A DNA stretch of 64,000 nucleotides from Devosia lucknowensis (GTDB lineage: Bacteria > Pseudomonadota > Alphaproteobacteria > Rhizobiales > Devosiaceae): assembly GCF_900177655.1 (NCBI RefSeq), contig NZ_FXWK01000002.1, positions 496,001 through 560,000 of the forward strand, written 5' to 3'. Made by a program: the position numbers and the translations under genes. Under the pieces are notes generated by a model, which was given only the letters and a program-made list of their open reading frames with translations, searched no databases and was not told the origin of the DNA. Numbering within the stretch: position 1 is the stretch's first letter; every line of letters starts with the position of its first letter. Of the stretch, positions 45,109 through 54,749 are shown piece by piece.

Positions 45109-45183
45109 GTCACCACCCGGCTTGTCCTTGTGGTCCATGCCGCCGCAAGGGTGATTGCCGGATAAGCCGGGCAACGACGAAGG
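45109..45183. repeat. RIME-like palindromic repeat, copy 2
   Basis: About 75 bp starting GTCACCACCCGGCTTGTCC and ending GCCGGGCAACGACGAAGG. It has the shape of the dispersed extragenic repeats of Rhizobiales, which pair CCCGGCTTG-type and TTGCCGG-type palindromes. Its part 45153-45179 matches 7668-7694 (inverted) at 22 of 27 positions. Confidence 0.5.
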
Positions 45184-45203
45184 AACGCCAAGGCCAGCGA
45201 TCA

Positions 45204-46088
45204 CTAATGCGCTTTTTGGCACACGGGACAGTAGAACGTCGAGCGTCCCGATTGCACGATCCGTTTGACCACGCCCTTGCAGAGCGGGGTCGGGCACGGA
45301 TCGCCTTCGCGATCGTAGACGGCGAAGTTGTGCTGGAAGTAGCCCTCGCCGGTGGTGCTGCGGAAATCGCGGATGGTCGACCCGCCGACCTCGATGGCGG
45401 CGGTGAGCACCTCGCGCACCCCATAGGCAAGGTCGTCCAGCGCCTTCTTGGGCTTGCCCGCCTTGGTGACGAGCGTTCTCGCCTCGACCGTGGGCAGGAT
45501 ATGGGCCCGGTGCAATGCCTCGGCGACATAGATATTGCCGAGCCCCGCCACGACACGCTGGTCGAGCAGGGCCGCCTTGATCGGCGCCTTCTTGCCGGCG
45601 AAGGCAGCGGCCATCTGCGCGGAAGAAAATTCGTTACCGAGGGGCTCTGGCCCGAGTCCCCTCAGGTAGGGGCTCTGCTCGATATCGTCATAGAGATCGA
45701 TGAAGCCGAAGCGGCGCGGATCGGCGTAGATCAGGTGGCTCTTGCCGTGCCGGGGGTGATCGAGCGTCCAGATCATGTGATCGTGCTTGGGCTCGGTGCC
45801 CGGCTCATAGTAGCGCGGCGGCTTGTCGATGCCGTGTTCGGCAAAGCGCCAGGAGCCTGTCATGCCCAGATGGCTGAGCAGCGTTTTGCCACCAGACAGG
45901 GTCATCAGCAGGTATTTCGCCCGCCGTCCGACCGTCTCGACCCTCTGGCCCTCCAGTGCCGCCTTGAGGCCATCGGGAAATGGAAAGCGCAAATCCTTGC
46001 GATTGAGGACAACGGTTTCGATGGTCGCGCCTTCGAGCCAGGGGGCCAGGCCGCGGCGGACGGTTTCGACCTCGGGCAGTTCGGGCAT
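45204..46088 (-). CDS. mutM: formamidopyrimidine-DNA glycosylase
   Basis: 294 residues. Begins with [13 protein letters not shown], in which the N-terminal proline is the Schiff-base nucleophile and Glu3 (counting the Met) assists. SHLGMTGSW contributes the intercalating loop, and the zinc finger lies in the last 45 residues ([10 protein letters not shown] ... [12 protein letters not shown]). It removes 8-oxoguanine and ring-opened purines from DNA. Divergent from ubiE. Confidence 0.97.
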   Translation of the reverse strand: MPELPEVETVRRGLAPWLEGATIETVVLNRKDLRFPFPDGLKAALEGQRVETVGRRAKYLLMTLSGGKTLLSHLGMTGSWRFAEHGIDKPPRYYEPGTEPKHDHMIWTLDHPRHGKSHLIYADPRRFGFIDLYDDIEQSPYLRGLGPEPLGNEFSSAQMAAAFAGKKAPIKAALLDQRVVAGLGNIYVAEALHRAHILPTVEARTLVTKAGKPKKALDDLAYGVREVLTAAIEVGGSTIRDFRSTTGEGYFQHNFAVYDREGDPCPTPLCKGVVKRIVQSGRSTFYCPVCQKAH

Positions 46089-46204
46089 GGCTCAGCTCTC
46101 CTTCACCCTGCGCGACTTTGTGGCATGGGCAAGCCTTTATGGCTTCTATATATGGGCAGTACGCAATCTATCGCGATCAGTACAGATCGCCGCGAGGCCC
46201 TGCC

Positions 46205-46969
46205 ATGACCCAGTCCAGCCAGACCACCCATTTCGGCGAGCGGATCGTCGCCCTCGAGGAAAAGCAGGGACTGGTGAACCAGGTCTTCCATGACGTCGCC
46301 GACCGCTACGACCTGATGAACGACCTGATGAGCGTCGGGGTTCACCGGCTCTGGAAGGATGCCATGGTGGCCGAACTGGCGCCGCCCAAGGCCGGCACCC
46401 GCCCGTTCCGGGTGCTCGACATGGCCGGCGGCACCGGCGACATCGGCGAGCGTATCGTCAATGCCTCGCTTGGCCACGCGTCGGTGGTCGTTTCCGACAT
46501 CAATGCCGACATGCTGCGCGTTGGGGCCGAGCGTGCCAAAGGCTGGCGCTATCCGGGGCAGGTGGAATTCGTCGAGGCCAATGCCGAAGAGCTGCCGTTC
46601 GAGCCCAACAGTTTCGATGCCTATACGATCGCCTTCGGCATCCGCAACGTGCCGCGCGTCCAGAAGGCGCTCGACGAGGCCCGTCGCGTGCTCAAGCGCG
46701 GCGGCCGCATTCTCGTGCTCGAATTCAGCCAGGTCGACGTGCCGGGCTTCGATGCGTTCTACAAGCTCTATTCGGACCGGGTCATCCCGCCGATGGGCCG
46801 GGTCGTCACCGGCGACGCCCAGCCCTACCAGTATTTCATCGAGTCGATCCGCAAGTTTCCCGCCCCGCCCGAATTCACCGGCATGCTCGGCAAGGCCGGG
46901 TTCAAGCGGGTCAAGCACACAAGCATGACCGGCAATATCGCGACCCTGTTCTCGGGCTGGAAACTCTAG
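46205..46969 (+). CDS. ubiE: ubiquinone/menaquinone biosynthesis methyltransferase UbiE
   Basis: 254 residues from the ATG at 46205 (GAGG upstream). SAM-binding motif [15 protein letters not shown], UbiE signatures [18 protein letters not shown] and [17 protein letters not shown]-methylates the ubiquinone precursor ring. Followed 3 nt later by ubiB, a conserved pairing. Confidence 0.96.
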   Translation: MTQSSQTTHFGERIVALEEKQGLVNQVFHDVADRYDLMNDLMSVGVHRLWKDAMVAELAPPKAGTRPFRVLDMAGGTGDIGERIVNASLGHASVVVSDINADMLRVGAERAKGWRYPGQVEFVEANAEELPFEPNSFDAYTIAFGIRNVPRVQKALDEARRVLKRGGRILVLEFSQVDVPGFDAFYKLYSDRVIPPMGRVVTGDAQPYQYFIESIRKFPAPPEFTGMLGKAGFKRVKHTSMTGNIATLFSGWKL

Positions 46970-46972
46970 CCC

Positions 46973-48517
46973 ATGTCCTTCGGCTCGACGTTCCGTCTCA
47001 TCCATGCCGGCTGGGTGCTGGCGCGCGAGGGCGCCTTTTCGGTGCTGCCCGTGGAATCGCTGCCGCCGATGATACGCGCGGGCATTGCCATGGCACGCCT
47101 CGTGGAACGGCGCGATGTGCGCCGCACCGGCAGCATCGAGCGGCTCAACGCCGCGCTTCACAAGCTCGGCCCCAGCTACGTCAAGTTCGGCCAGACCCTG
47201 GCCACCCGCCCCGACATCGTCGGCGCGCAGGCCGCTGCGGACCTTTCGGGCTTGCAGGACCGCATGCCGCCTTTCGATCCGACGCTGGTACCGGGCATTC
47301 TCGACACCGCGCTCGGCGTCAAGGCGCAACACCTGACCGAGATCAGCGAACCGGTTGCAGCCGCTTCGATCGCGCAGGTGCACAAGGCCACGCTGCGCGC
47401 CCCCGGCGAGGTGCCGAGGCTCGTTGCCGTCAAGGTCCTGCGCCCCGGCGTCGCCGAGCGGTTCCACGCCGATACTGACAGCCTTTATGCCGGCGCGCGC
47501 CTCGCCGAGGCGTTCTCGCCAGCCAGCCGGCGCCTCCAGCCGACCCAGGTCGTGCGCACGCTCGACCATTCGATGCGGCTCGAGCTCGATCTGCGGCTCG
47601 AAGCCGCCGCCATTTCCGAGATGTCCGAGAACATCAAGGACGACACCGGCTTCCGCATTCCCGACGTGCACTGGGACCAGGTGGCGCAGAATGTGCTCAC
47701 CACGACATGGATGGACGGCATTCCGATCCGCGACCATGCGGCCATCGATGCCGCCGGCATCGATCGCAAGGCCCTGGCCTCCAAGCTCCTGCAAAGCTTC
47801 CTGCGCCACGCCATCCGCGACGGCTATTTCCATGCCGACATGCATCCGGGCAATCTCTTCGCCGATCCGCGCAGCGGCGACGTGATCGCGGTGGATTTCG
47901 GCATCATGGGGCGCATCGGCAAGCGCGAGCGACGCTTTCTCGCCGACATCCTCTACGGGTTCATCACCCGCAACTATCGTCTCGTCGCGCAGCGCCACTT
48001 CGATATCGGCTACGTGCCCGAAACGCAGTCGGTGGAAGACTTCACCCTCGCCATCCGCTCGATCGGCGAACCGCTGCATGGCCGCACCGCCGCCGACATT
48101 TCCATGGCCAAGGTGCTCGGCCAGCTCTTTACCATCACCGACCTGTTCGAAATGCGGACCCGTCCCGAGCTGGTGCTGCTGCAGAAATCCATGGTGCTGG
48201 TGGAAGGGGTGGCGCGCAATCTCGATCCGGATCTCGACATCTGGACCGTCGCCGAGCCGGTGGTCGGCGAATGGCTGCGGCGCGAGGAAGGCCCGGTCGG
48301 CCGGATCGAAGACCTCATGGGTCATCTCGGACGGCTCAGCGAGGCCGCCGGCCGCGTGCCGACGCTCCTGGCGCAGGCCGAGCTCACCATGGCCGAACAT
48401 CGGGCCCTGATGCACCGTCCGCCCGATAGGCTGATGCGGGGCGCCATCCTCTCGGTCCTCGGCGCCGCGCTCGTGCTGCTGGTGACCCTCATCTGGCAGG
48501 TGATCGTCGGTTCTTGA
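46973..48517 (+). CDS. ubiB: ubiquinone biosynthesis accessory kinase-like protein UbiB
   Basis: 514 residues, ABC1/UbiB atypical kinase family. It has the diagnostic KxGQ motif (SYVKFGQTLATRPD), Ala-rich loop ASIAQVHKA, catalytic-type HADMHPGNLFADP, metal-binding VDFGIMGRIG, and two C-terminal membrane helices (GAILSVLGAALVLLVTLIWQVIV). Required for ubiquinone hydroxylation steps, acting at the inner membrane. In many rhizobia coaBC follows, but here a lipoprotein gene does. Confidence 0.96.
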   Translation: MSFGSTFRLIHAGWVLAREGAFSVLPVESLPPMIRAGIAMARLVERRDVRRTGSIERLNAALHKLGPSYVKFGQTLATRPDIVGAQAAADLSGLQDRMPPFDPTLVPGILDTALGVKAQHLTEISEPVAAASIAQVHKATLRAPGEVPRLVAVKVLRPGVAERFHADTDSLYAGARLAEAFSPASRRLQPTQVVRTLDHSMRLELDLRLEAAAISEMSENIKDDTGFRIPDVHWDQVAQNVLTTTWMDGIPIRDHAAIDAAGIDRKALASKLLQSFLRHAIRDGYFHADMHPGNLFADPRSGDVIAVDFGIMGRIGKRERRFLADILYGFITRNYRLVAQRHFDIGYVPETQSVEDFTLAIRSIGEPLHGRTAADISMAKVLGQLFTITDLFEMRTRPELVLLQKSMVLVEGVARNLDPDLDIWTVAEPVVGEWLRREEGPVGRIEDLMGHLGRLSEAAGRVPTLLAQAELTMAEHRALMHRPPDRLMRGAILSVLGAALVLLVTLIWQVIVGS

Positions 48518-48588
48518 GGCTTGTCCGACCGGCCGTTCCAACCGTAAAGTGCCCCGAGAGCAGGCAAAAGCGCCGACGGAGAAGCAGC

Positions 48589-49188
48589 ATGAGCGTCAAA
48601 CTTCTGGGCAAGCTCGCGGCCACGGCGCTGCTGGCGGCAGGGCTTTCAGGCTGCATCGACATTGATGTGGAAGTGGCGATCACCAGTCCCACGACGGCCA
48701 GGGCGACCATGACGCAGGTCATGAGCGCGGACATCTACGCCATGGTGAAGATGAATGCCGAAGGGCAGGCCATCGACGAGGACAGTTTCTGCGCCGACGG
48801 CGACATCACCGAAAATGCCGATGGCAGCGCCACCTGCGTGATGGTCGAGGAAGGCGCCTTTGCCGATCTCGATCTTGGCCAGGACGATGGCGGCATAACC
48901 TTTACCGAGGCTGGTCCCGGCCTCGTGCGCGTCGCGCTACCGACCGCGCAGATGAAGGCCGAGCTTGGCGCCGAAGAGCAGATGGACGAAGAAACCCGCC
49001 AGATGGTCGAGGCGTTCTTCGAGGGCCGCACCATGACCGTCATCATTTCCGGCGCCGAGATCGTCGAGAGCAACATGACGGTCGCGGGCGACCGTCGCAG
49101 TGCCGAGCAGGTTATTCCGCTGCTCGACCTGATCAATGGCGATGTCGACCTGCCCGACGAAGTCTTTGCGGTAGTGCGCGCGCCGTGA
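48589..49188 (+). CDS. lipoprotein of unknown function
   Basis: 199 residues with a type II signal peptide and lipobox LSGC (Cys22), then [31 protein letters not shown]. Two further cysteines (DSFCADG and ATCVMV) could pair. GGAGAAG lies 7 nt before the ATG at 48589. Its stop codon overlaps the GTG start of dut (GTGA). No family recognised with confidence; a faint resemblance to LppM/DUF3153-like lipoproteins is only an impression. Confidence 0.8.
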   Translation: MSVKLLGKLAATALLAAGLSGCIDIDVEVAITSPTTARATMTQVMSADIYAMVKMNAEGQAIDEDSFCADGDITENADGSATCVMVEEGAFADLDLGQDDGGITFTEAGPGLVRVALPTAQMKAELGAEEQMDEETRQMVEAFFEGRTMTVIISGAEIVESNMTVAGDRRSAEQVIPLLDLINGDVDLPDEVFAVVRAP

Positions 49189-49637
49189 CCGTCCGTATCG
49201 CTGTCAAATGGCTCGAGCATGGCCTTGGCCTGCCCCTGCCCCGGCAACAGACCTCCGGAGCGGCAGGGCTGGACCTCGCCGCAGCGATCGACGCGGACGA
49301 TCCGCTGACAATCGCGCCGGGTGATTTCGCCATGGTGCCGACAGGCCTCGCCATCGCTTTGCCCGAGGGATACGAGGCGCAGATCCGGCCCCGCTCCGGG
49401 CTTGCCGCCAAGTATGGCGTGACTGTGCTCAACAGTCCGGGCACCGTCGACGCCGACTATCGCGGCGAGGTCCAAATCCTGTTGATCAATCATGGCAAGA
49501 TGCCGTTCGTGCTGCGTCGGGGCGACCGCGTGGCGCAAATGGTTGTGGCGCCCGTGAGCGCCGTGGAAATGGTGGAAGTACATGAACTGGACACGACCGA
49601 ACGCGGCGGTGGCGGCCACGGCTCGACTGGCCGCTAG
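49185..49637 (+). CDS. dut: deoxyuridine 5'-triphosphate nucleotidohydrolase
   Basis: 150 residues with the five trimeric dUTPase motifs: [47 protein letters not shown] and a C-terminal Gly/Ser-rich [13 protein letters not shown]-loop-like arm. Hydrolyses dUTP to dUMP, preventing uracil incorporation. Starts with GTG coupled to the lipoprotein stop. The next gene begins 56 nt before the dut stop. Confidence 0.95.
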   Translation: MTVRIAVKWLEHGLGLPLPRQQTSGAAGLDLAAAIDADDPLTIAPGDFAMVPTGLAIALPEGYEAQIRPRSGLAAKYGVTVLNSPGTVDADYRGEVQILLINHGKMPFVLRRGDRVAQMVVAPVSAVEMVEVHELDTTERGGGGHGSTGR

Positions 49638-50334
49638 CGGCATCGCCTTTTTGGCCTTGGCCCTGCCGGCCTTCGCCGGCGACCGGGCCTTGATCGACTA
49701 TATCGGGTATTCCGAGGATTTCCGGTATTTCGCCTTCGAGGAATTCGGCATCCAGGACGGCTCGGGCTTTGCCTATTCGAGCATCTATGTCGTCGACCTC
49801 AGTGCCGACAGCTGGGTCGTCGGCACGCCGATCCGCTTCCAGGCCGAGAGCGAAGAGACCACGATGCAGTCGGTGCGTGCGACGGTGGCGCAGAATGCCG
49901 CCGGGCATTTCGAGGAATTCCGCATCGATGTTCCGGTCGAAATCGCGGCCCTGATCGGCGACGGCGCACCCAATACCGATGCGAAGACCCTCGATTTCGG
50001 CGCACCGGGCTATCTGCCCGGAACGGTATCGGGCGATTACAGCCTCAGCCTCAAGACCTACGACACGACGGCCACCAGCCCCTGCAGCGACTGGTTCGGC
50101 ATCGATCCGCAGGGCTACGAACTCACGATTGCCGATAGCGGCACGCAGCGTCTCGTGCACCGCGACGCCAACCTGCCGCGCTCGCGCGGTTGCCCCACCG
50201 ACTATCGCATCCATTCTGTCGTCATGCCCTTCGGGGGCGTGACGCTGTCCAACGCCGTCGCCATCATCTCGGTCTATCCCGGCGGCTTCGAGGGGCCGGA
50301 CCGGCGGTTCCTGGCGGTTCCCCTTGGCCTCTGA
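49582..50334 (+). CDS. DUF2259 predicted secreted protein
   Basis: 250 residues with an extended signal peptide (cleavage after LALPAFA near residue 32) and the family opening [44 protein letters not shown]2259 proteins of alphaproteobacteria are periplasmic and uncharacterised. The only ATG before the signal peptide lies inside dut, giving a 56-nt out-of-frame overlap. Two cysteines (SPCSDW, RGCPTD) may form a disulphide. Confidence 0.85.
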   Translation: MNWTRPNAAVAATARLAASGIAFLALALPAFAGDRALIDYIGYSEDFRYFAFEEFGIQDGSGFAYSSIYVVDLSADSWVVGTPIRFQAESEETTMQSVRATVAQNAAGHFEEFRIDVPVEIAALIGDGAPNTDAKTLDFGAPGYLPGTVSGDYSLSLKTYDTTATSPCSDWFGIDPQGYELTIADSGTQRLVHRDANLPRSRGCPTDYRIHSVVMPFGGVTLSNAVAIISVYPGGFEGPDRRFLAVPLGL

Positions 50335-51055
50335 TCCGCCTCTGGGCCCCGAGGAAACACGGCGCTACGCGCGCCATCTGGTGCTCAAGGGTTTCGGTGG
50401 CGGGGCACAGCAGAAACTCAAGGCGGCGCGCATTCTGGTGGTGGGGGCCGGGGGCCTTGGCAGCCCCGCCATTGCCTATCTTGCCGCCGCCGGCATCGGG
50501 CAGCTTTCGATCATCGATCCTGACAGGGTCTCGCTGTCCAACCTGCAGCGCCAGACGCTGCACACCACGCCAGCGGTCGGAACCGGCAAGGCCGAGAGTG
50601 CCGGCGCCTTCGTTTCCGCGCTCAACCCGCATGTCGGACTTGACCTTCATGCCGAGGCCCTCACTGAAGCCAACGCCGAGGCGCTGGTCGCATCGTGCCA
50701 GGTCGTTCTGGACGGCACCGACAATCTTGTGACACGGCGCATCGTCGCCGCCGCCGCGGCAAGGCTCGGGAGGCCACTGGTCTCTGGCGCAGTCTCGATG
50801 TTTTCGGGACAGGTGACGGTCTTTGCGCCGCATCTGGGTGGGCCAGGCCACGCCGCGCTATTTCCGGACGAAGCCAGCGACGACGCCCTCCCCTCCTGCG
50901 AAGCCAACGGTATTCTGGGACCTGTCACCGGCGTCATCGGCACGCTGATGGCGATGGAAGCGATCAAGCTTGTCACCGGAGTGGGCACGCCGCTGATCGG
51001 CCGGCTACTCGTCTACGACGCCCGCGACGCGCGGTTCTCGGAACTGTCCTACTGA
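50324..51055 (+). CDS. MoeB/ThiF-like E1 adenylyltransferase lacking zinc cysteines
   Basis: 243 residues. The nucleotide motif GAGGLGSP, RYARHLVLKGFG, LSNLQRQTLH, DGTDN and LPSCEANGILGPVTGVIGTLMAMEAIKL are those of MoeB/ThiF/HesA enzymes that adenylate ubiquitin-like sulphur carriers. Unlike canonical MoeB, the CxxC pair expected just before ALFPDE is absent (GGPGHAALFP) and the protein ends at FSELSY without the second CxxC. No ATG or GTG start is available; TTG at 50324 is assumed, overlapping the preceding gene by 11 nt. Confidence 0.82.
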   Translation: MASDPPLGPEETRRYARHLVLKGFGGGAQQKLKAARILVVGAGGLGSPAIAYLAAAGIGQLSIIDPDRVSLSNLQRQTLHTTPAVGTGKAESAGAFVSALNPHVGLDLHAEALTEANAEALVASCQVVLDGTDNLVTRRIVAAAAARLGRPLVSGAVSMFSGQVTVFAPHLGGPGHAALFPDEASDDALPSCEANGILGPVTGVIGTLMAMEAIKLVTGVGTPLIGRLLVYDARDARFSELSY

Positions 51056-51118
51056 CCCTCGGCAACTTTTGCGGCGGCTTGTCGGTTGCGGCAGAACGGC
51101 GATACCGAGGTGCTTTGC

Positions 51119-51325
51119 ATGACCGATGACGACCTGACCATGGATGAACTGGAAACGCTGGCGCTCTTTACCGAGCCTGGGCAGCCCGAGGATGTCGATC
51201 CGCAGCACTTCGCCAAGCTGCTGTCGCTGGCGCTGCTGGAGCAGAAGGAAGGCGGACCTGTCGTCACCGAAACCGGCCGCGAGCGTCTCGCTTCCAGGGG
51301 CAAGAATCCGGGGCCGGCGCTCTAA
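51119..51325 (+). CDS. small hypothetical protein
   Basis: 68 residues from the ATG at 51119: TDDDLTMDELETLALFTEPGQPEDVDPQHFAKLLSLALLEQKEGGPVVTETGRERLASRG. It looks like a compact winged-helix-like module (the LxxLxLLExxxGxxxLTxxGRxxL pattern is common in small rhizobial regulators or fragments). Not assigned to a family. It ends 11 nt before the convergent fabB stop. Confidence 0.5.
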   Translation: MTDDDLTMDELETLALFTEPGQPEDVDPQHFAKLLSLALLEQKEGGPVVTETGRERLASRGKNPGPAL

Positions 51326-51335
51326 TTCCTCTCGC

Positions 51336-52562
51336 CTAAGCCTCGGGATGCTTGAAGACCAGTGCGGCATTGGTGCCGCCGAAGCCGAACGAGTTCGACA
51401 GCACATAGCCCAGGTCCACGTCGTCGCGGCGCTGGCGCAGAATGGGCATATCCTCGAAGGCCGGGTCGAGCGTCTCGATATTGGCGCTCTCGGCGATGAA
51501 GCGGTTGCGCATCATCAGGATCGAATAGATCGATTCATGGACACCCGTCGCGCCCTGCGAATGGCCGGTCAGCGACTTGGTCGCCGAGATCGGCGGGCAC
51601 TTGTTCTCGTTGCCGAAGACGGCGCGTAGCGCCTCGATTTCCTTGAGGTCGCCCACCGGGGTCGAGGTGGCATGCGGGTTGATGTAGTCGATCGGCGCCT
51701 TGATGTTCTTCAGCGCCATGCGCATGCAGCGCTCGGCGCCCTCGCCCGACGGAGCAACCATGTCCAGACCGTCGGAGGTGGCGCCATAGCCGACCAGTTC
51801 GGCCCAGATCTTGGCGCCGCGTGCCTTGGCGTGTTCGTATTCCTCGAGCACGAGCACGCCGGCACCGCCCGAAATGACGAAGCCGTCACGGTTGGCATCG
51901 TAGCAGCGCGAGGCCTTTTCCGGGGTCTGGTTGTAGTCCGAGCTCATGGCGCCCATGGCGTCGAACAGGTCGCTAAGCGTCCAGTCCAGGTCTTCGTGGC
52001 CCCCGGCAAAGACAATGTCCTGCTTGCCCAGCATGATCTGTTCCATGGCATTGCCGATGCAATGCTTGGACGTCGCGCAGGCGGCGGTGATCGTGTAGTT
52101 GATGCCCTTGATGCCGAAGGGCGTGGCCAGCGTCGCGGACGCCGTCGACCCCATGGCCTTGGGCACGGCCAGCGGCCCGACGCGCTTGGGCGAGGTGTTC
52201 TTGCGGGTGATGTCGGCCGCTTCCACGATGGTGCGGGTCGAGGCGCCGCCCGAGCCCATGACGATACCGGTCATGGGGTTGGAAATGTCCTTCTCCTCGA
52301 GACCCGCATCGGCGATCGCCTGCTGCATGGCGAGATAGTTCCAGGCCGCGCCCTTGCCCATGAAGCGGGTGACGCGGCGATCCAGAATCTCGAACGGGTC
52401 GAGGCGTGGGTCGCCCTTCACCTGGCTGCGGAATCCGAGCTCGGCATAATCTTCGGCGAAGATGATGCCGGGCTTGGCCGTGCGCAGGCTGGTCGTCACC
52501 TCGTCGAGCGAGTTGCCGATGGAGGAAATGATACCCATGCCGGTCACGACAACTCGTCTCAT
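51336..52562 (-). CDS. fabB: 3-oxoacyl-ACP synthase I
   Basis: 408 residues, beginning [17 protein letters not shown]. The catalytic Cys-His-His set is visible: [13 protein letters not shown] (nucleophile Cys), [11 protein letters not shown] (His) and [11 protein letters not shown] (His), with [11 protein letters not shown] near the end. Elongates acyl-ACP and is essential for unsaturated fatty acid synthesis with FabA, whose gene is 89 nt upstream on the same strand. In many rhizobia fabI follows; here it does not. Confidence 0.96.
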   Translation of the reverse strand: MRRVVVTGMGIISSIGNSLDEVTTSLRTAKPGIIFAEDYAELGFRSQVKGDPRLDPFEILDRRVTRFMGKGAAWNYLAMQQAIADAGLEEKDISNPMTGIVMGSGGASTRTIVEAADITRKNTSPKRVGPLAVPKAMGSTASATLATPFGIKGINYTITAACATSKHCIGNAMEQIMLGKQDIVFAGGHEDLDWTLSDLFDAMGAMSSDYNQTPEKASRCYDANRDGFVISGGAGVLVLEEYEHAKARGAKIWAELVGYGATSDGLDMVAPSGEGAERCMRMALKNIKAPIDYINPHATSTPVGDLKEIEALRAVFGNENKCPPISATKSLTGHSQGATGVHESIYSILMMRNRFIAESANIETLDPAFEDMPILRQRRDDVDLGYVLSNSFGFGGTNAALVFKHPEA

Positions 52563-52651
52563 TTCAATCTCGCTCTTTGGTCTCGTGGTCAGGTCGCCCT
52601 TGGGGAGGCGCCGTCCTCATATAGTTCAGTTCTGGCCGGCAATAAGGCCGA

Positions 52652-53182
52652 TCAGGCGGTTTGCTGCTCTTTGAGCTGCACGTCGGTGAAAAGCCCAACG
52701 CGCAGGTCCTTGGCTTCGTAGATCACCTTTCCGTCAGCCTTCACCCAGCCGTCGGCAATGCCGAGGGTCAGGCGCGAACGCATGACGCGCTTGAGGTCGA
52801 TGCCATATTCCACCAGCTTCACGTCGTCGGTGACCTGGCCGGTGAACTTGATTTCGCCGCCAAGGGCGCGGCCCTTGCCGGGCTGGCCGATCCAGCTGAG
52901 GAAGAAGCCGGTCATCTGCCAGACGGCATCGAGACCCAGGCATCCGGGCATGACCGGGTCGCCGATGAAGTGGCACTTGAAGAACCAGAGATCGGGATTG
53001 ACGTCGAGTTCGGCGCGCACCAGGCCCTTGCCATGGGCGCCGCCGGTTTCGTCGATCTGGGTGATGCGGTCGAACATCAGCATCGGCGGAGCGGGCAGGC
53101 GGGCATCGCCCTGGCCCGGAAGTTCGCCGCGGCCATGGGCCAGCAATTCTTCGTAGTTAAAGGCGTGTTGCCGATCGGCCAT
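52652..53182 (-). CDS. fabA: 3-hydroxydecanoyl-ACP dehydratase/isomerase
   Basis: 176 residues, beginning [26 protein letters not shown] sequence (here GELPG). The active-site helix [32 protein letters not shown] supplies the catalytic His and the following Asp. It introduces the double bond in anaerobic-type unsaturated fatty acid synthesis. Divergent from irr across about 175 bp, the usual rhizobial fabA-irr arrangement. Confidence 0.96.
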   Translation of the reverse strand: MADRQHAFNYEELLAHGRGELPGQGDARLPAPPMLMFDRITQIDETGGAHGKGLVRAELDVNPDLWFFKCHFIGDPVMPGCLGLDAVWQMTGFFLSWIGQPGKGRALGGEIKFTGQVTDDVKLVEYGIDLKRVMRSRLTLGIADGWVKADGKVIYEAKDLRVGLFTDVQLKEQQTA

Positions 53183-53356
53183 GGACGGTCCCCGCTTTGC
53201 TCAAGCCCCGTCTCGTATAGGCGAGGCGGGATAGGGTCAAGACAGCCATAGGTTTGAGCCCGCTGCGGGCCGGGCGCCGCGCGCTTGTGCCGAAACGCTC
53301 GCGCCAGTATAAGAAGCCCATATCGTCGGACCTGAAGAACGAGACTTACTGGCCCA

Positions 53357-53803
53357 ATGCTCGACCGAGACACTGCCGCCCGGCCGCTGCCTTCCCGCAA
53401 GCCTTGCCTGACTGCCGTCCTGCGGATGGCGGGTCTGCGCCCCACACGGCAGCGCGTCGCCCTGGCCGAACTGCTGTTCGGCGGCCCGCACCGGCATGTC
53501 AGTGCCGAACAGCTGCATGGCGAGGCAAGCACCGCCAATGTCAACGTGTCGCTGGCCACGATCTACAACACGCTGCACCAGTTCCACGAAGCCGGGCTCC
53601 TGCGCGAAGTCGCCATCGACGCGTCGCGGTCCTATTTCGACACCGACACGTCTGACCATCACCACTTCTACGTCGAAGACGAGCAGCGGATGATCGACAT
53701 TCCCGCCGATTCGGTGACCTTCAAGTCGCTCCCCACCGCGCCCGAAGGCATGGAAGTGGCGCATGTCGACGTGGTGATCCGCGTTCGCAAGGCGCCACGC
53801 TGA
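53357..53803 (+). CDS. irr: Fur-family iron response regulator Irr
   Basis: 148 residues: N-terminal winged helix (AGLRPTRQRVALAELLFGGPHRHVSAEQLHGEA, VSLATIYNTLHQFHEAGLLREV) and a dimerisation/metal part with YFDTDTSDHHHFYVEDE, whose His cluster is the haem/metal site of Irr. The Cys of a Bradyrhizobium-type GCPW haem regulatory motif is not present. Irr represses haem synthesis and activates or represses iron genes when iron is low. Position next to fabA supports the assignment. Confidence 0.92.
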   Translation: MLDRDTAARPLPSRKPCLTAVLRMAGLRPTRQRVALAELLFGGPHRHVSAEQLHGEASTANVNVSLATIYNTLHQFHEAGLLREVAIDASRSYFDTDTSDHHHFYVEDEQRMIDIPADSVTFKSLPTAPEGMEVAHVDVVIRVRKAPR

Positions 53804-53903
53804 GCGCGGACCGCAGTGCCTTTCCCATGCTTGTCAAGCCGGTGACAAAGTGGACCGCCTTGACCATAGTGTGCGCCGATTTCAACAGCGGCAAAGGTAG
53901 CTG

Positions 53904-54746
53904 ATGCCCGAAAAGGTCAACCTCAAAGGCTATTTCGACAGAATCGGTTTCGCCGGTTCCATCGCCCCGACATTGGCGACGCTGGAAACGCTGCATGCGC
54001 TTCACCCTGCCGCCATTCCCTTTGAGAACATTTCGCCACTGATCGGCGAACCGGTTCCGCTCGATCAGCCGAGCCTTGAAAAGAAGCTGCTGTCCGATAG
54101 GCGAGGCGGTTACTGCTTCGAGCACAACCTCCTGTTCATGCGGGTGCTGCAGGACCTCGACTACACGGTCCGTCCGCTGCTCGCCCGTGGGCTCATGAAC
54201 AATCCCGACAACCAGAAACTCACGCACCTGCTGCTGCTCGTCGACATCAACGGGCAGAATTACATTGCCGATGTCGGCCACGGCGGGCTGACCCTCACCG
54301 CGCCGCTGCGCCTGCGTGCCGATGTCGAACAGACCACCCCGCACGAGACGTTCCGCCTCGTCGGGGGCGATCCGGACTGGACGCTCGAGGCACGTCTCGG
54401 CGACGCCTGGGAGCCGATCCACGCCTTCACGCTCGACCCTGCCGAGGATGGGGCGATCGAAGCCGCCAACGAGATGATGGCCCATACGCCGGGCACCAGC
54501 ATGGTCTCCAACCTGCGCGTCGCGCTGTCGCCGCCGGGCCGCCGATTGAAGCTGCTCAATACCGGTTTCACCATCAAGCCGGTGGACGGCGAAAAGGAGC
54601 AGCGCGAGATCACCAGCATGGAAGCGCTGCGCTCGGTCCTGACCACCGAATTCGGTCTCGTCCTGCCCAATGACGAGCGGCTCGAGCCGGCGCTGTCGCG
54701 GCTCTTTCCGCTGCCGCCTGATCTGCCGGACCAGGCGCCGGTGTGA
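53904..54746 (+). CDS. nat: arylamine N-acetyltransferase
   Basis: 280 residues with the complete NAT triad: Cys71 (RRGGYCFEHN), His108 (KLTHLLLLVD) and Asp123 (YIADVGHGG). IPFENISPLIGEPV is another family landmark. Transfers acetyl from acetyl-CoA to arylamines, hydrazines or related acceptors; the physiological substrate is unknown. Heads a run of closely packed rightward genes, with 3 nt to the next. Confidence 0.93.
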   Translation: MPEKVNLKGYFDRIGFAGSIAPTLATLETLHALHPAAIPFENISPLIGEPVPLDQPSLEKKLLSDRRGGYCFEHNLLFMRVLQDLDYTVRPLLARGLMNNPDNQKLTHLLLLVDINGQNYIADVGHGGLTLTAPLRLRADVEQTTPHETFRLVGGDPDWTLEARLGDAWEPIHAFTLDPAEDGAIEAANEMMAHTPGTSMVSNLRVALSPPGRRLKLLNTGFTIKPVDGEKEQREITSMEALRSVLTTEFGLVLPNDERLEPALSRLFPLPPDLPDQAPV

Positions 54747-54749
54747 TCG

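Noticed and set aside
46103..48541. 812-codon open frame on the minus strand opposite ubiE and ubiB
   Set aside because: Same reason: it spans two certain genes on the other strand, has low-complexity composition and no recognisable motif.
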